Source of the DNA: Halichondria panicea
Taxonomy: Eukaryota; Porifera; Demospongiae; Suberitida; Halichondriidae
Assembly: GCF_963675165.1 (NCBI RefSeq)
Contig: NC_087392.1
Coordinates: forward strand, 1,441,001 to 1,505,000
Length of the DNA: 64,000 bases
Direction of reading: 5' to 3'
Part shown: piece after piece, positions 35,201 to 46,025 of the stretch
How the letters are laid out: every line of letters starts with the position of its first letter
Numbering within the stretch: the first letter of the stretch is position 1
Position numbers and translations under genes: made by a program
Notes under the pieces: generated by a model
Databases searched by the model: none
Seen by the model: only the letters and a program-made list of their open reading frames with translations
Told to the model about the DNA's origin: nothing

Positions 35201-37698
35201 AGCTGTAGGATATATAGAATATTATCATACAGCCCCAGGGGTGCACAGTTTTTCGTTTTTTCACTTGTTTAAGAAAGTAAGCAAAGAGAAAAGAGTCATG
35301 CTTGACAGTACTAAGACCCAAAGCGATGGCAGAAACACAGAAGGTGGTCTCCAACAAGATGGCTAAGCTTTCATAGGTCCATGGGCGTGGTTTAGATACA
35401 TTCTATCCAAGAAGAGCTTGCAACTCCAGTAAGGGACGTCGAATGGTCAACGCTTGGACCAAAGAAGCTCTTGAGCATCTATAGGAGTCGACGTGTTGCT
35501 CAACTAGTTCTTTTACGGCTGCAAAATCCGGCATAGTCTTGTTCTTTTGCAGTCTGCATCGTGGATTGAATTGTTGCTAGGGGGAGGTCCTTTTATAGTG
35601 CTGCCGTCACGTGGTATAAATCAGATATGCCACACCTACTCGGAGGATATGCATCCCAAATATCCTCCGCTACCATGATTACACATACCCTCGGAGTAGC
35701 CATGGTAGCGGAGGATATATGGGTGCATATCCTCCTCTTAGGTGTGGTATATCCTATACTTATAGGACTCACGGAAGTCATTTCCTGCATGTTGGTGCGT
35801 CCTGGGAGAGAAGGGGTCCCACCAGTTGAGCCTGGTAGGACATTGTTGGGCGTGGTCTGCTGGGAAGTGGGAGGGGCTTGGGATACAGCTCCACCTAGAA
35901 GAGGGCCACTGCTCTGAGGGATGCCTGTACAAACACAAAAAGTAGTACATAAAATTTATCACAATGAGAAAATATACATAATGCCATCCACCTAAAAATG
36001 TTCAGCCAAGAAGACCAGATATACATGTACCGTATTACTAGAATGTTTTGCGAGCATCGAACATTTGCGAACTTTGCGAGGGTTGATCAATTTGCAACAA
36101 TAAAATCTGCAAAACCTAGTAAATATACATGTACATGTACACGATCCTTGCCAGAACGCAATAGTTGGATCGCAAAGGGTCAACTTGCTGATTTGGCTAA
36201 ATCGCAAAGGTTTTTCACCAGCAAAATATTCTAGCTGAAAAGAGTACTTGCACTAGCTACTGTATACTAAATAATAGAAAGAAGACGTACGTATTGTACA
36301 ATACAAACAAACGTACAGCTCTACAAAAGTCAATAGGCAGCTCAAAGAAAAATTATAGCAAACACGTTGTCACTCACCTTGATGTGGCTGTTGTCCACTG
36401 AAAGAAGAGTCATTCTGAGCCATTGGTACACCCTGGGAGGTTGCTGGATTGCCAGCGACTGGAACTGGTGGCCATAATGCATTACTCTGCTGCATATGAG
36501 ACGTTTGCTCGGGAGTTGGAGTGAATCCACAGTGGTTGGTTTGGATCTGATTCTGAGGTGGTCCCACGTTATACATTGCTCCAGGAGGTCTGCCGTGCAT
36601 CATTCCACCAGGGACGGCCATTCTCATCCCCCCAGGACTCATTACTTGCTGGCCACTGTGCACCTGTCTTCTCATCCCAGGATGCATTCCAGGGTTCATG
36701 TGCACGGGGTTTTGCATTGTTCTGTGCTGCTGAACGTAGTTGTACTGGGCTCGCATTTGAGGGTGCATGCCCTGAGGGCTCATCTGTGGGACCATTCTAG
36801 GCCGTCCTATTTGTCCACCGTCCATCGGCATCCCTGGGTGGTTAACGTGACGTGTCATTGCACCTCGCATTGTCGGTCCCATTATTCCTCCGCCTTGTTG
36901 TAACCGCATTTGGCTGGGGTGCATATCAGGGTGACTACCTTGGTAGCCTTGAGGCATCACCATTCTCGTTCCAGGGCTAGGGTACATGGGAGCCATGCCC
37001 CCCATTCCAGGTGAATTTGTCATCATAGGAGCAACATTTCTGGCCATCGGGTCAAAGTTTTGCATCGAGCTCAAGGGTGCCATGGACACAATTCCGTGAG
37101 CAGGGGTGGAGCTGACTGACGGTAGAGCAGGTGTGGGGTCAGTTAAAGTGCTGACTGCTATCGGTTGAGGACTCGGAGCGTTGCCCGAAGCATTGTAACT
37201 GGAATACATCGAGGAATTGACATCTCCACGAGGGCTGTTGTTGTACATGTTAACGGTGGCATTCGGAGTAGCATGGTTCATAGAGGGTGGCTGCGTTTGA
37301 GGAGGTGTAGCACTATAGGGGGTGGGTACTTGACTCGCAACAGGTGGTGTGACACTTGGGGAGACGTTGGACCTTTGATGATTCTGAGTTGGAGTGACAG
37401 TGACAGAGGCGTTCGGAACATTCTGCTGCTGAAAAGATAGAGAAGGGTTTGCATTTATGGTCGAATTAACGAGACCACTCGTATTGTTCCCAGCAAGATC
37501 GTCCAGAGAGGAGAGATCGGGTAGGTTGTCTAAATCGTCCCGAAACTGACTCAGCACTTGTGCAGTGAGAGAAAAACTTATGTTACGTACATGTGTGTGT
37601 CGGTGTGGAAATAATTGCACTACAAAGGGGGATACAGGTAGCTGCCTGTGAAGGATGAGGATTCTTTGTTTAGAACAGCTTGATTTCTTGAACAACAC
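30221..37698 (-). CDS. CBP-derived TAZ1-KIX protein, copy A (no HAT or bromodomain)
   Basis: Eight exons join in phase into one 787-aa frame: 36378-37698 (ATG at 37698), 35773-35924, 34540-34900, 34198-34296, 32974-33064, 32729-32803, 30582-30663 and 30221-30403 (TAA). They correspond to CBP exons 2-5 and 7-10; CBP exon 6 is absent. TAZ1 (~565-640) keeps its zinc-ligand pattern: [41 protein letters not shown] (~682-766) keeps [20 protein letters not shown]. Everything after KIX is lost; the last exon reads through the old donor site into a 21-residue intron-derived tail, and its stop overlaps a minus-strand AATAAA. CBP exon 1 is also missing, and the ATG lies in former intron sequence. TAZ1 and KIX bind transcription-factor activation domains, so a competitor of CBP is a reasonable inference. 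An expressed pseudogene is the alternative. Confidence 0.65.
30729..30930. repeat. Short local repeats in copy A intron (TTGATCTCGTG and GAGTTCAGGTCATT)
   Basis: TTGATCT recurs four times at 30729-30785, mostly as TTGATCTCGTG. GAGTTCAGRTCATTGAGTT then recurs two to three times to about 30930. Both lie in the long KIX intron 30664-32728 and are shared with unit 2 (about 46535-46730). Confidence 0.7.
31279..31379. repeat. Foldback element with GAGGCGCAAAGCCGAG loop (copy A)
   Basis: The arms GAATATGCGTC...GGTTAG (31279-31316) and CTAAC...GACGCATATTC-like (to 31379) are complementary. They enclose CCCGAGGCGCAAAGCCGAGG, itself a small palindrome. The unit 2 copy is at 47085-47185. Confidence 0.75.
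31939..32048. repeat. 22-base tandem repeat, about 5 units (copy A)
   Basis: The unit CAYTTCCTGTAGAATATGNGTC repeats four times with a fifth degenerate unit. The unit 2 equivalent is 47744-47852. Confidence 0.85.
32206..32253. repeat. (GT)n microsatellite, longer in unit 1
   Basis: About 24 GT units lie here; the equivalent position in unit 2 (48010-48029) has about 10. It lies in the long KIX intron of the CBP-derived gene. Confidence 0.95.
33682..33890. mobile_element. MITE, TACCGTATAGCGGGTAA family, 209 bases (copy A)
   Basis: The ends are TACCGTATAGCGGGTAATTT and its near-complement CTTACCCACTATACGGTA. TA at both ends suggests a Tc1/mariner-type TA target. It lies in the intron 33065-34197 of the CBP-derived gene, where CBP exon 6 would be. 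It is shared with 49472-49680. Confidence 0.8.
35160..35759. mobile_element. 600-base insertion with TTATA target duplication and internal palindrome
   Basis: The insert is flanked by TTATA at 35155-35159 and 35760-35764. Unit 2 and CBP itself have a single TTATA and no insert here. Near its right end, 35625-35677 and 35701-35752 are inverted repeats (CACACCTACTCGGAGGATAT and complement) around a 23-base loop. No clear terminal inverted repeats and no transposase were seen. It sits 9 bases before the donor side of exon 35773-35924 (on the intron side). Confidence 0.8.
36030..36231. mobile_element. 202-base MITE with TA target duplication, private to unit 1
   Basis: The element is flanked by TA (36028-36029 and 36232-36233). 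Its ends share TAGAATGTTTTGC and complement GAATATTTTGC, with a second inner match around TTTGCGA. CBP and unit 2 lack it (compare 51190), so the insertion is younger than the duplication. It lies in the intron 35925-36377. Confidence 0.8.
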
Positions 37699-37764
37699 TG
37701 TAGCCAGTTAGCTACTGAGCGTTTATCATGCAGCATACACGTGCTATTGTTATTACGAAATGAA

Positions 37765-37880
37765 ACTGGGTAATTTCCGTACCGCTTAATGAGCAGGCCT
37801 TCCGTTTCCGTTCCGACGCAAACGTTTTTACGGTAGAGAACGGAAACTTTTATTTGAGGGCTACTGTATATACATACCAC
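37765..37880. repeat. Fragment resembling the ~615-base inverted-repeat element
   Basis: GGAAACTTTTATTTGAGGGC followed by TACTGTATA and nearby TTCCGTTTCCGTTCCG resemble the ends of the element at 29565-30181. A similar stretch is at about 52730-52830 in unit 2. It lies just upstream of the putative start of copy A, in former CBP intron 1. Confidence 0.4.
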
Positions 37881-38184
37881 AACGAAAAGTACATAATGCC
37901 ATCCACAATTTGCAGCCAAGAACACCATGCTGACAAACAAGTGGGTGGACTAGTCTAAGTTTACCATACATGTATACAAGGTGCAACAAGAACTCTTACA
38001 AGCATCGGTGGGTTAACAGGAAGTGCATAATAATTATGATATACATGGAGCAGAATAGAGTACTTGCACTAACTATTGTATGGTAAACGATGAAGTACAT
38101 ACTGTATAATATAAATTTAACTTGGCAAAGACAATATACGTACAGAGTCAATAAGCAGCTCATAGCAAACACGTTGTCACTCAC

Positions 38185-39210
38185 CTTGATTTTGCTGTTG
38201 TCCACTGTTGAAAGAAGAGTCATTCTGAGCCATTGGTACACCCTGGGAGGTTGCTGGATTGCCAGTGACTGGAACTGGTGGCTGACTCATAGCATTACTC
38301 TGCTGCATATGAGACGTCTGCTCGGGAGTTGGAGTAAATCCACGGTGGTTCGCTTGGATCTGATTCTGAGGTGGTCCCACGTTGTACATTGCTCCAGGAG
38401 GTCTGCCGTGCATCATTCCACCAGGGTTGGCCATTCTCATTCCAGGACTCTGGCCACCAGGTGACATGTGCACCTGTCTTCTCATCCTGGGATGCATTCC
38501 AGGGTTCATGTGCACGGGGTTTTGCATTGTTCTTTGCTGCTGAACGTAGTTGTACTGGGCTCGCATTTGAGGGTGCATGTCCTGAGGGCTCATCTGTGGG
38601 ACCATTCCAGGCCATCTTATTTGTCCATCGTCCATCGGCATCCCTGGGTGGTTAACGTGATGTGTCATTGCAGCTTGCATCGGTCCTATCATTTCTCTGC
38701 CTTGCATCTGACCGGGCATTCCGGCATACATTCCAGGGTGGTACATCCCAGGATGACCACCTTGATAGCCTTGAGGCATCGCCATTCTCGTTTCAGGGCT
38801 GGGAACCCCACTCATCATTCCAGACATAAAGGATAAATTAGTCATCATTGGAGTTCTGACCATCGGGTCAAAGTTTTGCATCGAGCTCGAGGGTGCCATG
38901 GACACAATTCCGTGAGCAGGGGTGGAGCTGACTGACGGTAGGGCAGGTGTGGGGTCAGCTAAAGTGCTGACCGCTATCGGTTGAGGGCTCGGAGCGCCGC
39001 CTGAAGCATTGTAACTGGAATACATCGAAGAATTGACGTCTCCACGAGGGCTGTTGTTATACATGTTAATGGTGGCATTCGAAGTAGCGTTGTTCGTATA
39101 GGGTGGCTGCGTTTTGAGGAAGTGTTTTGAGGAGGTGTAGCACTATAGAGGGTGGATACTTGACTCACAACAAGTGGTGGACATTTGGGGAGACGTTGGA
39201 CCTTTGATGA
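38185..39210 (-). pseudogene. Second, partial copy of CBP exon 2 upstream of copy A
   Basis: The frame from an internal ATG at 39064 to the donor at 38185 is open (293 codons plus one base, phase 1) and aligns with CBP exon 2 from [13 protein letters not shown] onward. It has a normal GTGAGTGA donor. Upstream of 39064 the homology continues to about 39210 in a shifted frame and lacks the acceptor end. Because CBP exon 2 starts and ends in phase 1, this piece could splice to exon 36378-37698 and lengthen the product. Otherwise it is a relic. Confidence 0.65.
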
Positions 39211-39261
39211 TTCCGCAGTACACTATGCAGTACTAGTACTAGTAGCAGACAAGAATTTAAA

Positions 39262-39365
39262 AAAATAAGTACAAAACAATTGTCTTGTATATAGCTTCCA
39301 TGATCCACTAGAACTATCTAACTAGTTCATTTCCCATCAAATGGTAGCCATTTTCTGTTTTTGTT
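39262..39365 (-). promoter_or_regulatory. Transposed piece of CBP 5' flank
   Basis: CAATTGTCTTGTA...CATTTCCCATCAAATGGTAG and neighbours match 20600-20690, in the CBP/AMDHD2 promoter region. It lies directly upstream of the partial exon 2, so the order 5' flank then exon 2 is preserved. It could supply promoter activity to copy A; this is untested. Confidence 0.5.
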
Positions 39366-39429
39366 CTCAGACCGAGTTGTCTTTAAAATAACGCGATCTG
39401 GCAAAGTACTAGCTTCGAATCCAGGCCAA

Positions 39430-39659
39430 TACCGTATAGCGCGAAATTTTCGAGGCACTTATATTTCGTGGATTGGCCTCTAAAAGCCATTTCGTTGCAC
39501 AATGTTCGCAGAATGACTGCTTACCGGAAGCCACGCCTTTAAATCTTGCACGTTATAGCAGGTAAAGAACGATTTTCGTGGACTTAATTTTCGTGTAGGA
39601 TTGCTAACCCACGAAATCCACGAAAATTAAGCCCCTCGAAAATTTCGCGCTATACGGTA
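39430..39659. mobile_element. 230-base MITE with perfect 26-base inverted repeats, private to unit 1
   Basis: The ends are TACCGTATAGCGCGAAATTT plus TCGAGG and its exact complement. Unit 2 (near 55275) lacks the insert. It belongs with the 33682 and 28539 elements by its CCGTATAGCG terminus. The perfect inverted repeats suggest recent activity. Confidence 0.88.
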
Positions 39660-39800
39660 CTTATTTTGCCAGGCCCATTAGATTAATCTGAGAAACTGTA
39701 CACAAAATAAACGTTGCTCTTCCAACACAAAACATCATAAGAAGTCTACAAAAGAGTTCGACTAGCTCTTAGAAGTGAGTCCAGATGAGTGGCTGATCAA

Positions 39801-40581
39801 TCACACCTCAGTCTCTTCGTGTATCTTAAACTTGGCTGACAGTGACCCAATATCTCCATTAGCTTTCTCTTCAGCTATGATCTGGACAGAACAGAGTACA
39901 GTAGTCAACAACAAGTACCAGTGTACAATACAGCTCTACCTGTTTCGCCAGATCCATCTTTCCAAACAGATTCCATGTAAGGACTCCAACTATTTTGCCG
40001 TCTGGTTTGTTGAGATAAAACACCACCCCTTTAGAATAATCATCCACAGGCAACTCGGATTCCTGAGATAAAGTGATAAAATTGTTAGTATAGTGTGTGT
40101 GTGTACAGTTTAATAATTGTACAGTTTTAACCGCTTAAACGTAGCAGATCTCAGTACAGCACAACTATACACCCACCTCACTGGTCTTCCTAGCCCATAC
40201 GCCCACTGTGGGGAGTTTGCTGTCAACCAGGCCCGTGGCTTCAAACCCAACCTCGGGGCCGACATCACTCCTGCACGGAACCAATAGAGTAGTATCACTT
40301 CAAACACATCTTATCATAAAGCAATTACATTCATGTACAAGCCTGACACCACACTGACCTGACCTCATGCACGTCATCAACTCTTGACTTCATGTATATA
40401 CATGATCACATGTGTATGATAATAGTCATTAATTAGTTTATACAGCTTGTAGTCCCAAATTAAAATAAAAAATTAACCAGTACAGATTGTCAATAGCTGA
40501 TAACTTACCAAAACATGGACTGGTGTGTGAATCTGTTGTGCTCCCCTGTCATGTTCTCTCCTGCCAGACGACCGCTTACGT
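39801..40581 (-). pseudogene. AIFM1 3' fragment (exons 11 part to 14)
   Basis: This matches AIFM1 exons 14, 13, 12 and the 3' part of exon 11, with their introns, at near identity to 55457-56210. It ends inside exon 11 at about 40581 and joins sequence found downstream of the NTPase gene. It has no 5' exons and cannot make AIF. It marks the duplication breakpoint. Confidence 0.9.
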
Positions 40582-41143
40582 CACACTTTAAGTCTCTTCG
40601 TGTCTCATGTTGTTGAACTGTACAGATCAAAAATAACTTTTTATAATAAACAAGCAATACTATTTGGCAATCCACGTAGCTATACGAATAGATATAGCAT
40701 GAGACCGAGTGTTGTATGAAATATACAGGTACAAGCCTGAGGGTGAGCCTGTATAATTATATTGCATACAACACAAGGATTCTCATGCTACCTTTATAAT
40801 TATGGGTTTTATATCACAACGACCCCTTACCGATTATGCCTTGAGGCTAAGCGATCGTGTAATATAAAATATTAGGGACTAGACTTTTATTACACGCTTG
40901 TAACCTTGACAACGTGAAACAATATACTGAGCACACTACCTAATACCTGACTCAAGGGTTGGTTGTGTTGGTTGTGTGGGGGACTACATTAGCAGCTACA
41001 TGTAGTTAAGTCGCTGCATTACCTGTGAGGATGACAACATAACATTCACATGAGACTCACTTACAGCAATTATTATAAGTTGGTGCACCATTTTATAGGG
41101 ATCAGACAAAATAAAATGTATAATATGGTACAAACATACCCTG
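40582..41143. other. Intergenic DNA shared with unit 1
   Basis: This matches 24765-25290 with small indels. No gene, RNA or repeat structure is apparent. It presumably contains the 3' flank of NTPase copy 2. Confidence 0.5.
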
Positions 41144-44100
41144 TCAGGTTGTATTGGTATGAGCAACTGCAGTTGCTGTCCTCACACAGTTTGCTTCAAT
41201 TTCATCGGCTACATCGTTACGCTTAACAGCAGGACGCCTTAGGCATTCACATATGTAAGGCCATGTGACCGGATGTTCTGGATCAGTGACTTTAAGACGC
41301 TTGGCCACCATATCCACTAGGCGGCGTTGATTAGTAGGGTATTGGTCTTCGATGTCTTTCAAATCATTATACTTCACCCCGAGAGCCAATCCTAAATTGA
41401 ACCAATCGTTGCTTGCACTGTTCAAACTATCAGAAATTATACTATTCATTTCAGTTAGAACAATCGGCTGGTTTGCACTTTCTCTTTTGTTTGGACCCTT
41501 TTCTGATGACAATTCTGTACACATGTAAAGATCATTAATACTCAAAGTCTACAGAGTCAGACTATATATAAATTATACACATACATCTAGACACTAGACC
41601 ACATAATACATTGAAATTAAGATACTTAAATACTTTGACTATAGTTCATGACAAGCACACATTTCTGCTGAGTATACTCTGTCTCATTACGCTTTACTGT
41701 AATGAATCATACCTTGTACAATGACATCATTCTTCTGACGCTTTAACAGAGTTTCAACTTCTTCATCTGATGGCAATAATCTTTTGCGTTTGCCTGAGGC
41801 TAGAGGATCTGTATGCAGTATAATATAGTAGTGATATAATCTTGTGTCGATATAGAAGGCATTAAAGAATGAAATGGCAGGTTCACAAAAATTATTAAGT
41901 TATAACCAGAGTTGTTACACTACTGAGCTGGCTACAATTTTATACATAATTATGCTACATTGAGAAACCTATAATTATATACATTATATATACATACATG
42001 TATGGGCCAGTACTATTATATAGGTCTCACCTTCCTCAGAAGTGTCATTTTCCAGAATTGATGGCTGCGATGAAAGTTCGCTTGCTACATTCGTAGATGG
42101 GCAACATACTGAGAGCCAGTTTTTATGACCTTTTCCTAACGTATATGTCATCTTATTGCATTGAGTACACCTCATAACATTGCCATTTGCAAGAACATGA
42201 GCTGGGTGGGGCACTTGGTGACTTGCACTTGTTTCAGTTGAAGGTGGTTGAGATTTGGGCAATTCATGGGGACACAAAAATGCAACTTCAGGATCCTCAT
42301 ATGTGTATTTCAGGGCTTGGTAAGCAGATTGCAAACCTAATCGAACGTTTTCATTTATCATAAACAACATTTTTTTAACATGACTACTGGAATGAATTTC
42401 GAGGAACGAAAACCGGTCAATTAGCATGATAAAACAGTCTTCCTTTCGATGAACGAATTGTACAAAGTTTCTACTCGGCTGGTGATCCTCCATTTCAATT
42501 TTCCATTCACATTCTTTAATTAAATACACTTGGAGACAGCAAAACACCCCACAGCACTGCCAGTTGCTTTTAAACTGCAAAACAAGTGGGATTAATCCGG
42601 TCTCAAGCAAAACAGCTCGTTTTTCATTGACTTCACTTGGTGGGAGCAAGGATAGAAGAGATGGCATATATAAACGCGTATCTTGAGTGATTCCTTGTGA
42701 GAATAAACGAAATGGGGTGGCTATCAGCAAGTACTTGAATATTTCAATGAGATCAGTGGGTGCAAACAGTCCATTGACATAATGCTTCTCAAAAGTCTTA
42801 TCAGACAGAAGTTCAATTGTAATAATTCCTTTATCAGTAAAATTTAACCAGTCTCCTGACCCATGTATTGGAGTGTTACTTCCTCGCACGTATGCAGCAA
42901 ACTCAACAAGTTCCGTTACCTTATCGAGAAGAACTTGAGTATCACAAAATACCACATTTGGAAGAATTTCAGGATAATAGTGAAAGATGTGATGCTCATG
43001 GAAGAATTTTAAAGCTTCACAAAGAGCATCTTCGTGAAAATTATGCAATGCTTTTGCAATTTCAACACATTCAGTCTTGCTTAAAACTTTTCTATTTTGA
43101 TTGGTTGAAACCTTTTCGACAATAATTTCTAAAACAAACCACCAAAAAGGGAACAAGATTTCATTTTTAAGCTTTTGAGATCGTTCGTAAATAATTTCAC
43201 GAATTGTCTTTGCTATGTCCTTACTGTCAGAGTCGCAGTTCTTGCAATCCATAGGAAATATAATCTCCTTCTTCTTCTTTGCCAAGTTGAAAAAATAAGT
43301 AAATTTCTGAATGTTATCTTTCTCTGCTAAGTTCAAAAAAGTTTTATTCTTGTCAGATAATGTTTCCATGCATTCAGATTGACGGTCTTTGTGAGTGCCA
43401 ATGCATATCAGCTTGCAGTTTTCACTCTGAGATTGAATTGACTGGACGAGATACTTAAAGTTATCAAGAACTGAGAGATGTGATTTAAAACTTTTACTAA
43501 CTGGCTCATCGTCCTTGTAGTATTCAACCAGCGGATGGTCGTCTAGGGATTCAGAGAGACGAAGGATATACAAAGCTATAGAAATCTTTGGCATGAAGAG
43601 GGGCAATAGATTATGAAAATGCGGTTGGCCTCCACTGTCTATTATGTAGATCCAATGAGATCCAAATTTTTCTTGAATAGCAGTACGATCATCGTCAGAT
43701 AACCGCTGAATATTCATCATTACATCTGAAATAATGTTAAGGAAATCTCTGCTCCCACCATCTAAACTTTCTTGTTCATTATCTGATAGTTTAGTTGGAC
43801 TAGCTCTTGAAGTCAAAGGAATTTCGTCAACCGGTTTATTGCTAGCTGGTTTATTGCTAGCTGGTTCATTGCTAGCTGGTTCATTCCTGGCTTCAAGTTG
43901 CTTCAGAGCAATGCTGAGTTCTTGTGGAATAATAGAGTTAGAATCTAAGCTGGATACATGCGATTTAATAACATCAGCAACTATGCTTTGTACGTCATCA
44001 CTAGCTATTGGTTTCCATGTTCTAGGGGAATCTTTTTGAGCTTCCATTTTCAGCTTTGTAGTGTCACGAATTTGTCGAATACATACCCTCTCTGCTGTGC

Positions 44101-44268
44101 TGGCTAATGGAGTGCTATTTCGGTCTTCGGGAGGAGGTAGTTCCAGAAGGAGATGCTTAGCGGAAGTTTTACCAGTACCCGCCATTCCAAAGAATAATAT
44201 ATTAGTAGTGTTCACACGGACAAATCCAGCCTTCATGGCTTCATCAAGGGCTTGTTTGGCCTTCAAGT
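41144..44268 (-). CDS. Roc/COR-like NTPase with C-terminal Death domain, copy 2
   Basis: Exons 42031-44268, 41713-41808 and 41144-41514 join in phase and encode about 900 aa. The first begins at an acceptor (GTATTCAG), so a 5' exon is missing from the model. Features in order: P-loop GMAGTGKTS, G3 DSGGQP, G4 GTHKD, a COR-like region (NVVFCDTQVLLDKV), a CTQC-type cysteine pair, a KRKR cluster, and a C-terminal Death domain (WFNLGLALGVKYNDLKDIE, then TWPYICECLRRPAV). The P-loop to G3 linker carries four copies of a five-residue repeat (ASNEP/ASNKP), one more than copy 1. Known Roc-COR-Death architectures include DAPK1-like and LRRK-related signalling proteins; this lacks a kinase or LRR in the visible part. 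A role in death or immune signalling is inference. Confidence 0.8.
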
Positions 44269-44436
44269 CTGAATACAATGAGACACAGTATAATCAACTA
44301 CGTTATATAAGGGACATAGCCAGGGGGATCCAGCACCCCCGTGACTACGCACATAATAGTTGTAGTTATACATGTACCACATGCAACAGTACACCTATAC
44401 TCACGTACAATGGCCATACAACAATACTATTATAAG

Positions 44437-44617
44437 TATAGTGGGTAATTTCGAGGGTATATAAATTGGCTATAATTATTTGTGAATTTTGCGTACAAAT
44501 ATTCGAGGATAAGCGGACTTGTATATTGAACATGCATTATTGCAGTTTAAATTTTTATGGCTTGGTTGAATCCGCGAAAATATTAGCCCTTGAAAATTAC
44601 CCACTATATATACAGTA
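44437..44617. mobile_element. MITE, TATAGYGGGTAATT family (copy 2)
   Basis: This is the unit 2 counterpart of 28539-28719, with the same inverted ends and a few substitutions. Confidence 0.65.
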
Positions 44618-45371
44618 TACTAACAAGTCATATGTATAAATTATATATAGTACACGTATATATACGCTAAAGTATACAGTAACATATATATAGCCTTGTT
44701 CCCCGACCCGACTTTTCTCGAATGCTAGGTCGAAAGAGGACCTATAGTATACGTATTGCATAGGTGATAGTGCACATGCGCTTCAAATTACCCAGAATAT
44801 GGGTACCGTATATCTAATTTATCGGACACTTCTAATTACCCCGGACACTCTTTTGGGCAATTTCTAATACAACAGACACTCCAGTGCTTTAATATTAAAA
44901 AGTTTGTTCAATATCCGAACAATACCTTGAAAAGTTGAGTTATATTCATAGACGGCAAGTAAGACTTAGAGTGCTGCAGTTAGATAGCTTTAAGTAGCTA
45001 GTTTTAGATAGCTAGTGCAACTATTCAGTCGCGCATGCAGCTGCTTGCTTGTTCTAATCATTCCGGACACTTTGCATGCTCTATAAAAATCTGTTCCAAT
45101 TATATTTCTGTCTAACTAGGAAGTAAGTATGGATATTACAAATCGTGTATAATGCAAGGCCTCAAAGATCTACCACTAAATCATACTAGACCTATAAACA
45201 TTAGGACATCAGATGCCAACCAGATTCAAGTGAGCATTCTGTTTGAGCTAGTAACGCGAACAGTTGACACTATTTCTCCCACAAAAACAATACTTCTTGT
45301 ATACCCTCGCACGCACGCACGCCGCACACACAGAGTTAGTTTTACCGTATCGACTACGGCTCGAGGCATAC

Positions 45372-45984
45372 AGTAGCAGCCAATATAAAGTACCCGTTCC
45401 GTTTACGTAGTACATCCGTAGTACGCTGGTACGTTGCAAAATAAACGCTAAAAGTACGGTCAAGATACGCTATATGTACCGTTGCGTTTTTTTTCTAATC
45501 AACCGTTGTTAAATTTTTCCTTCGGCCACACATGCAGCTCTGCACGCAGCTAGCTAGCTAGCTAGAACTTTTGCAGCAGTTAGCTTTTAGATATTATAGC
45601 TAGCTAGCTAGCGTTTTCTAACCTTGTAGAACAGAGATAGAACTCATATAGAGACTATAGACATCCTTTTTGATGAGAAAGTTGAAGAAGAACCTGTGAA
45701 TGCATGGTGTGTTTTATGTCTTTGTTGTAGATCTAGAGCTAGGCTTACAGCTAGACATAGCCATAGCATTGCTAGGTAACTAGTCTAGCTACGACAGTCG
45801 AGATGACTAGGATTGTTTCTTTGTTCATTTTCTAAAACTTTTCTGCAAAACGTACTTGCAATGTGCAACGGTAATTAGCAACGGTACGGTAAATTCAAAA
45901 CACTTTTAATACGGTGTCAAAACGGAAACGTTACGAATGTATACGGACGTACTAAACGGAACGGGTACTTTATATTGACCGCTA
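45372..45984. mobile_element. ~615-base terminal-inverted-repeat element (copy 2)
   Basis: This is the unit 2 counterpart of 29565-30181, with the same inverted ends near CAATATAAAGTACCCGTTCC. No coding capacity was seen. Confidence 0.7.
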
Positions 45985-46025
45985 CAGTATAAATATAGTA
46001 AACTAGTAACTTTCCGTAATATACT

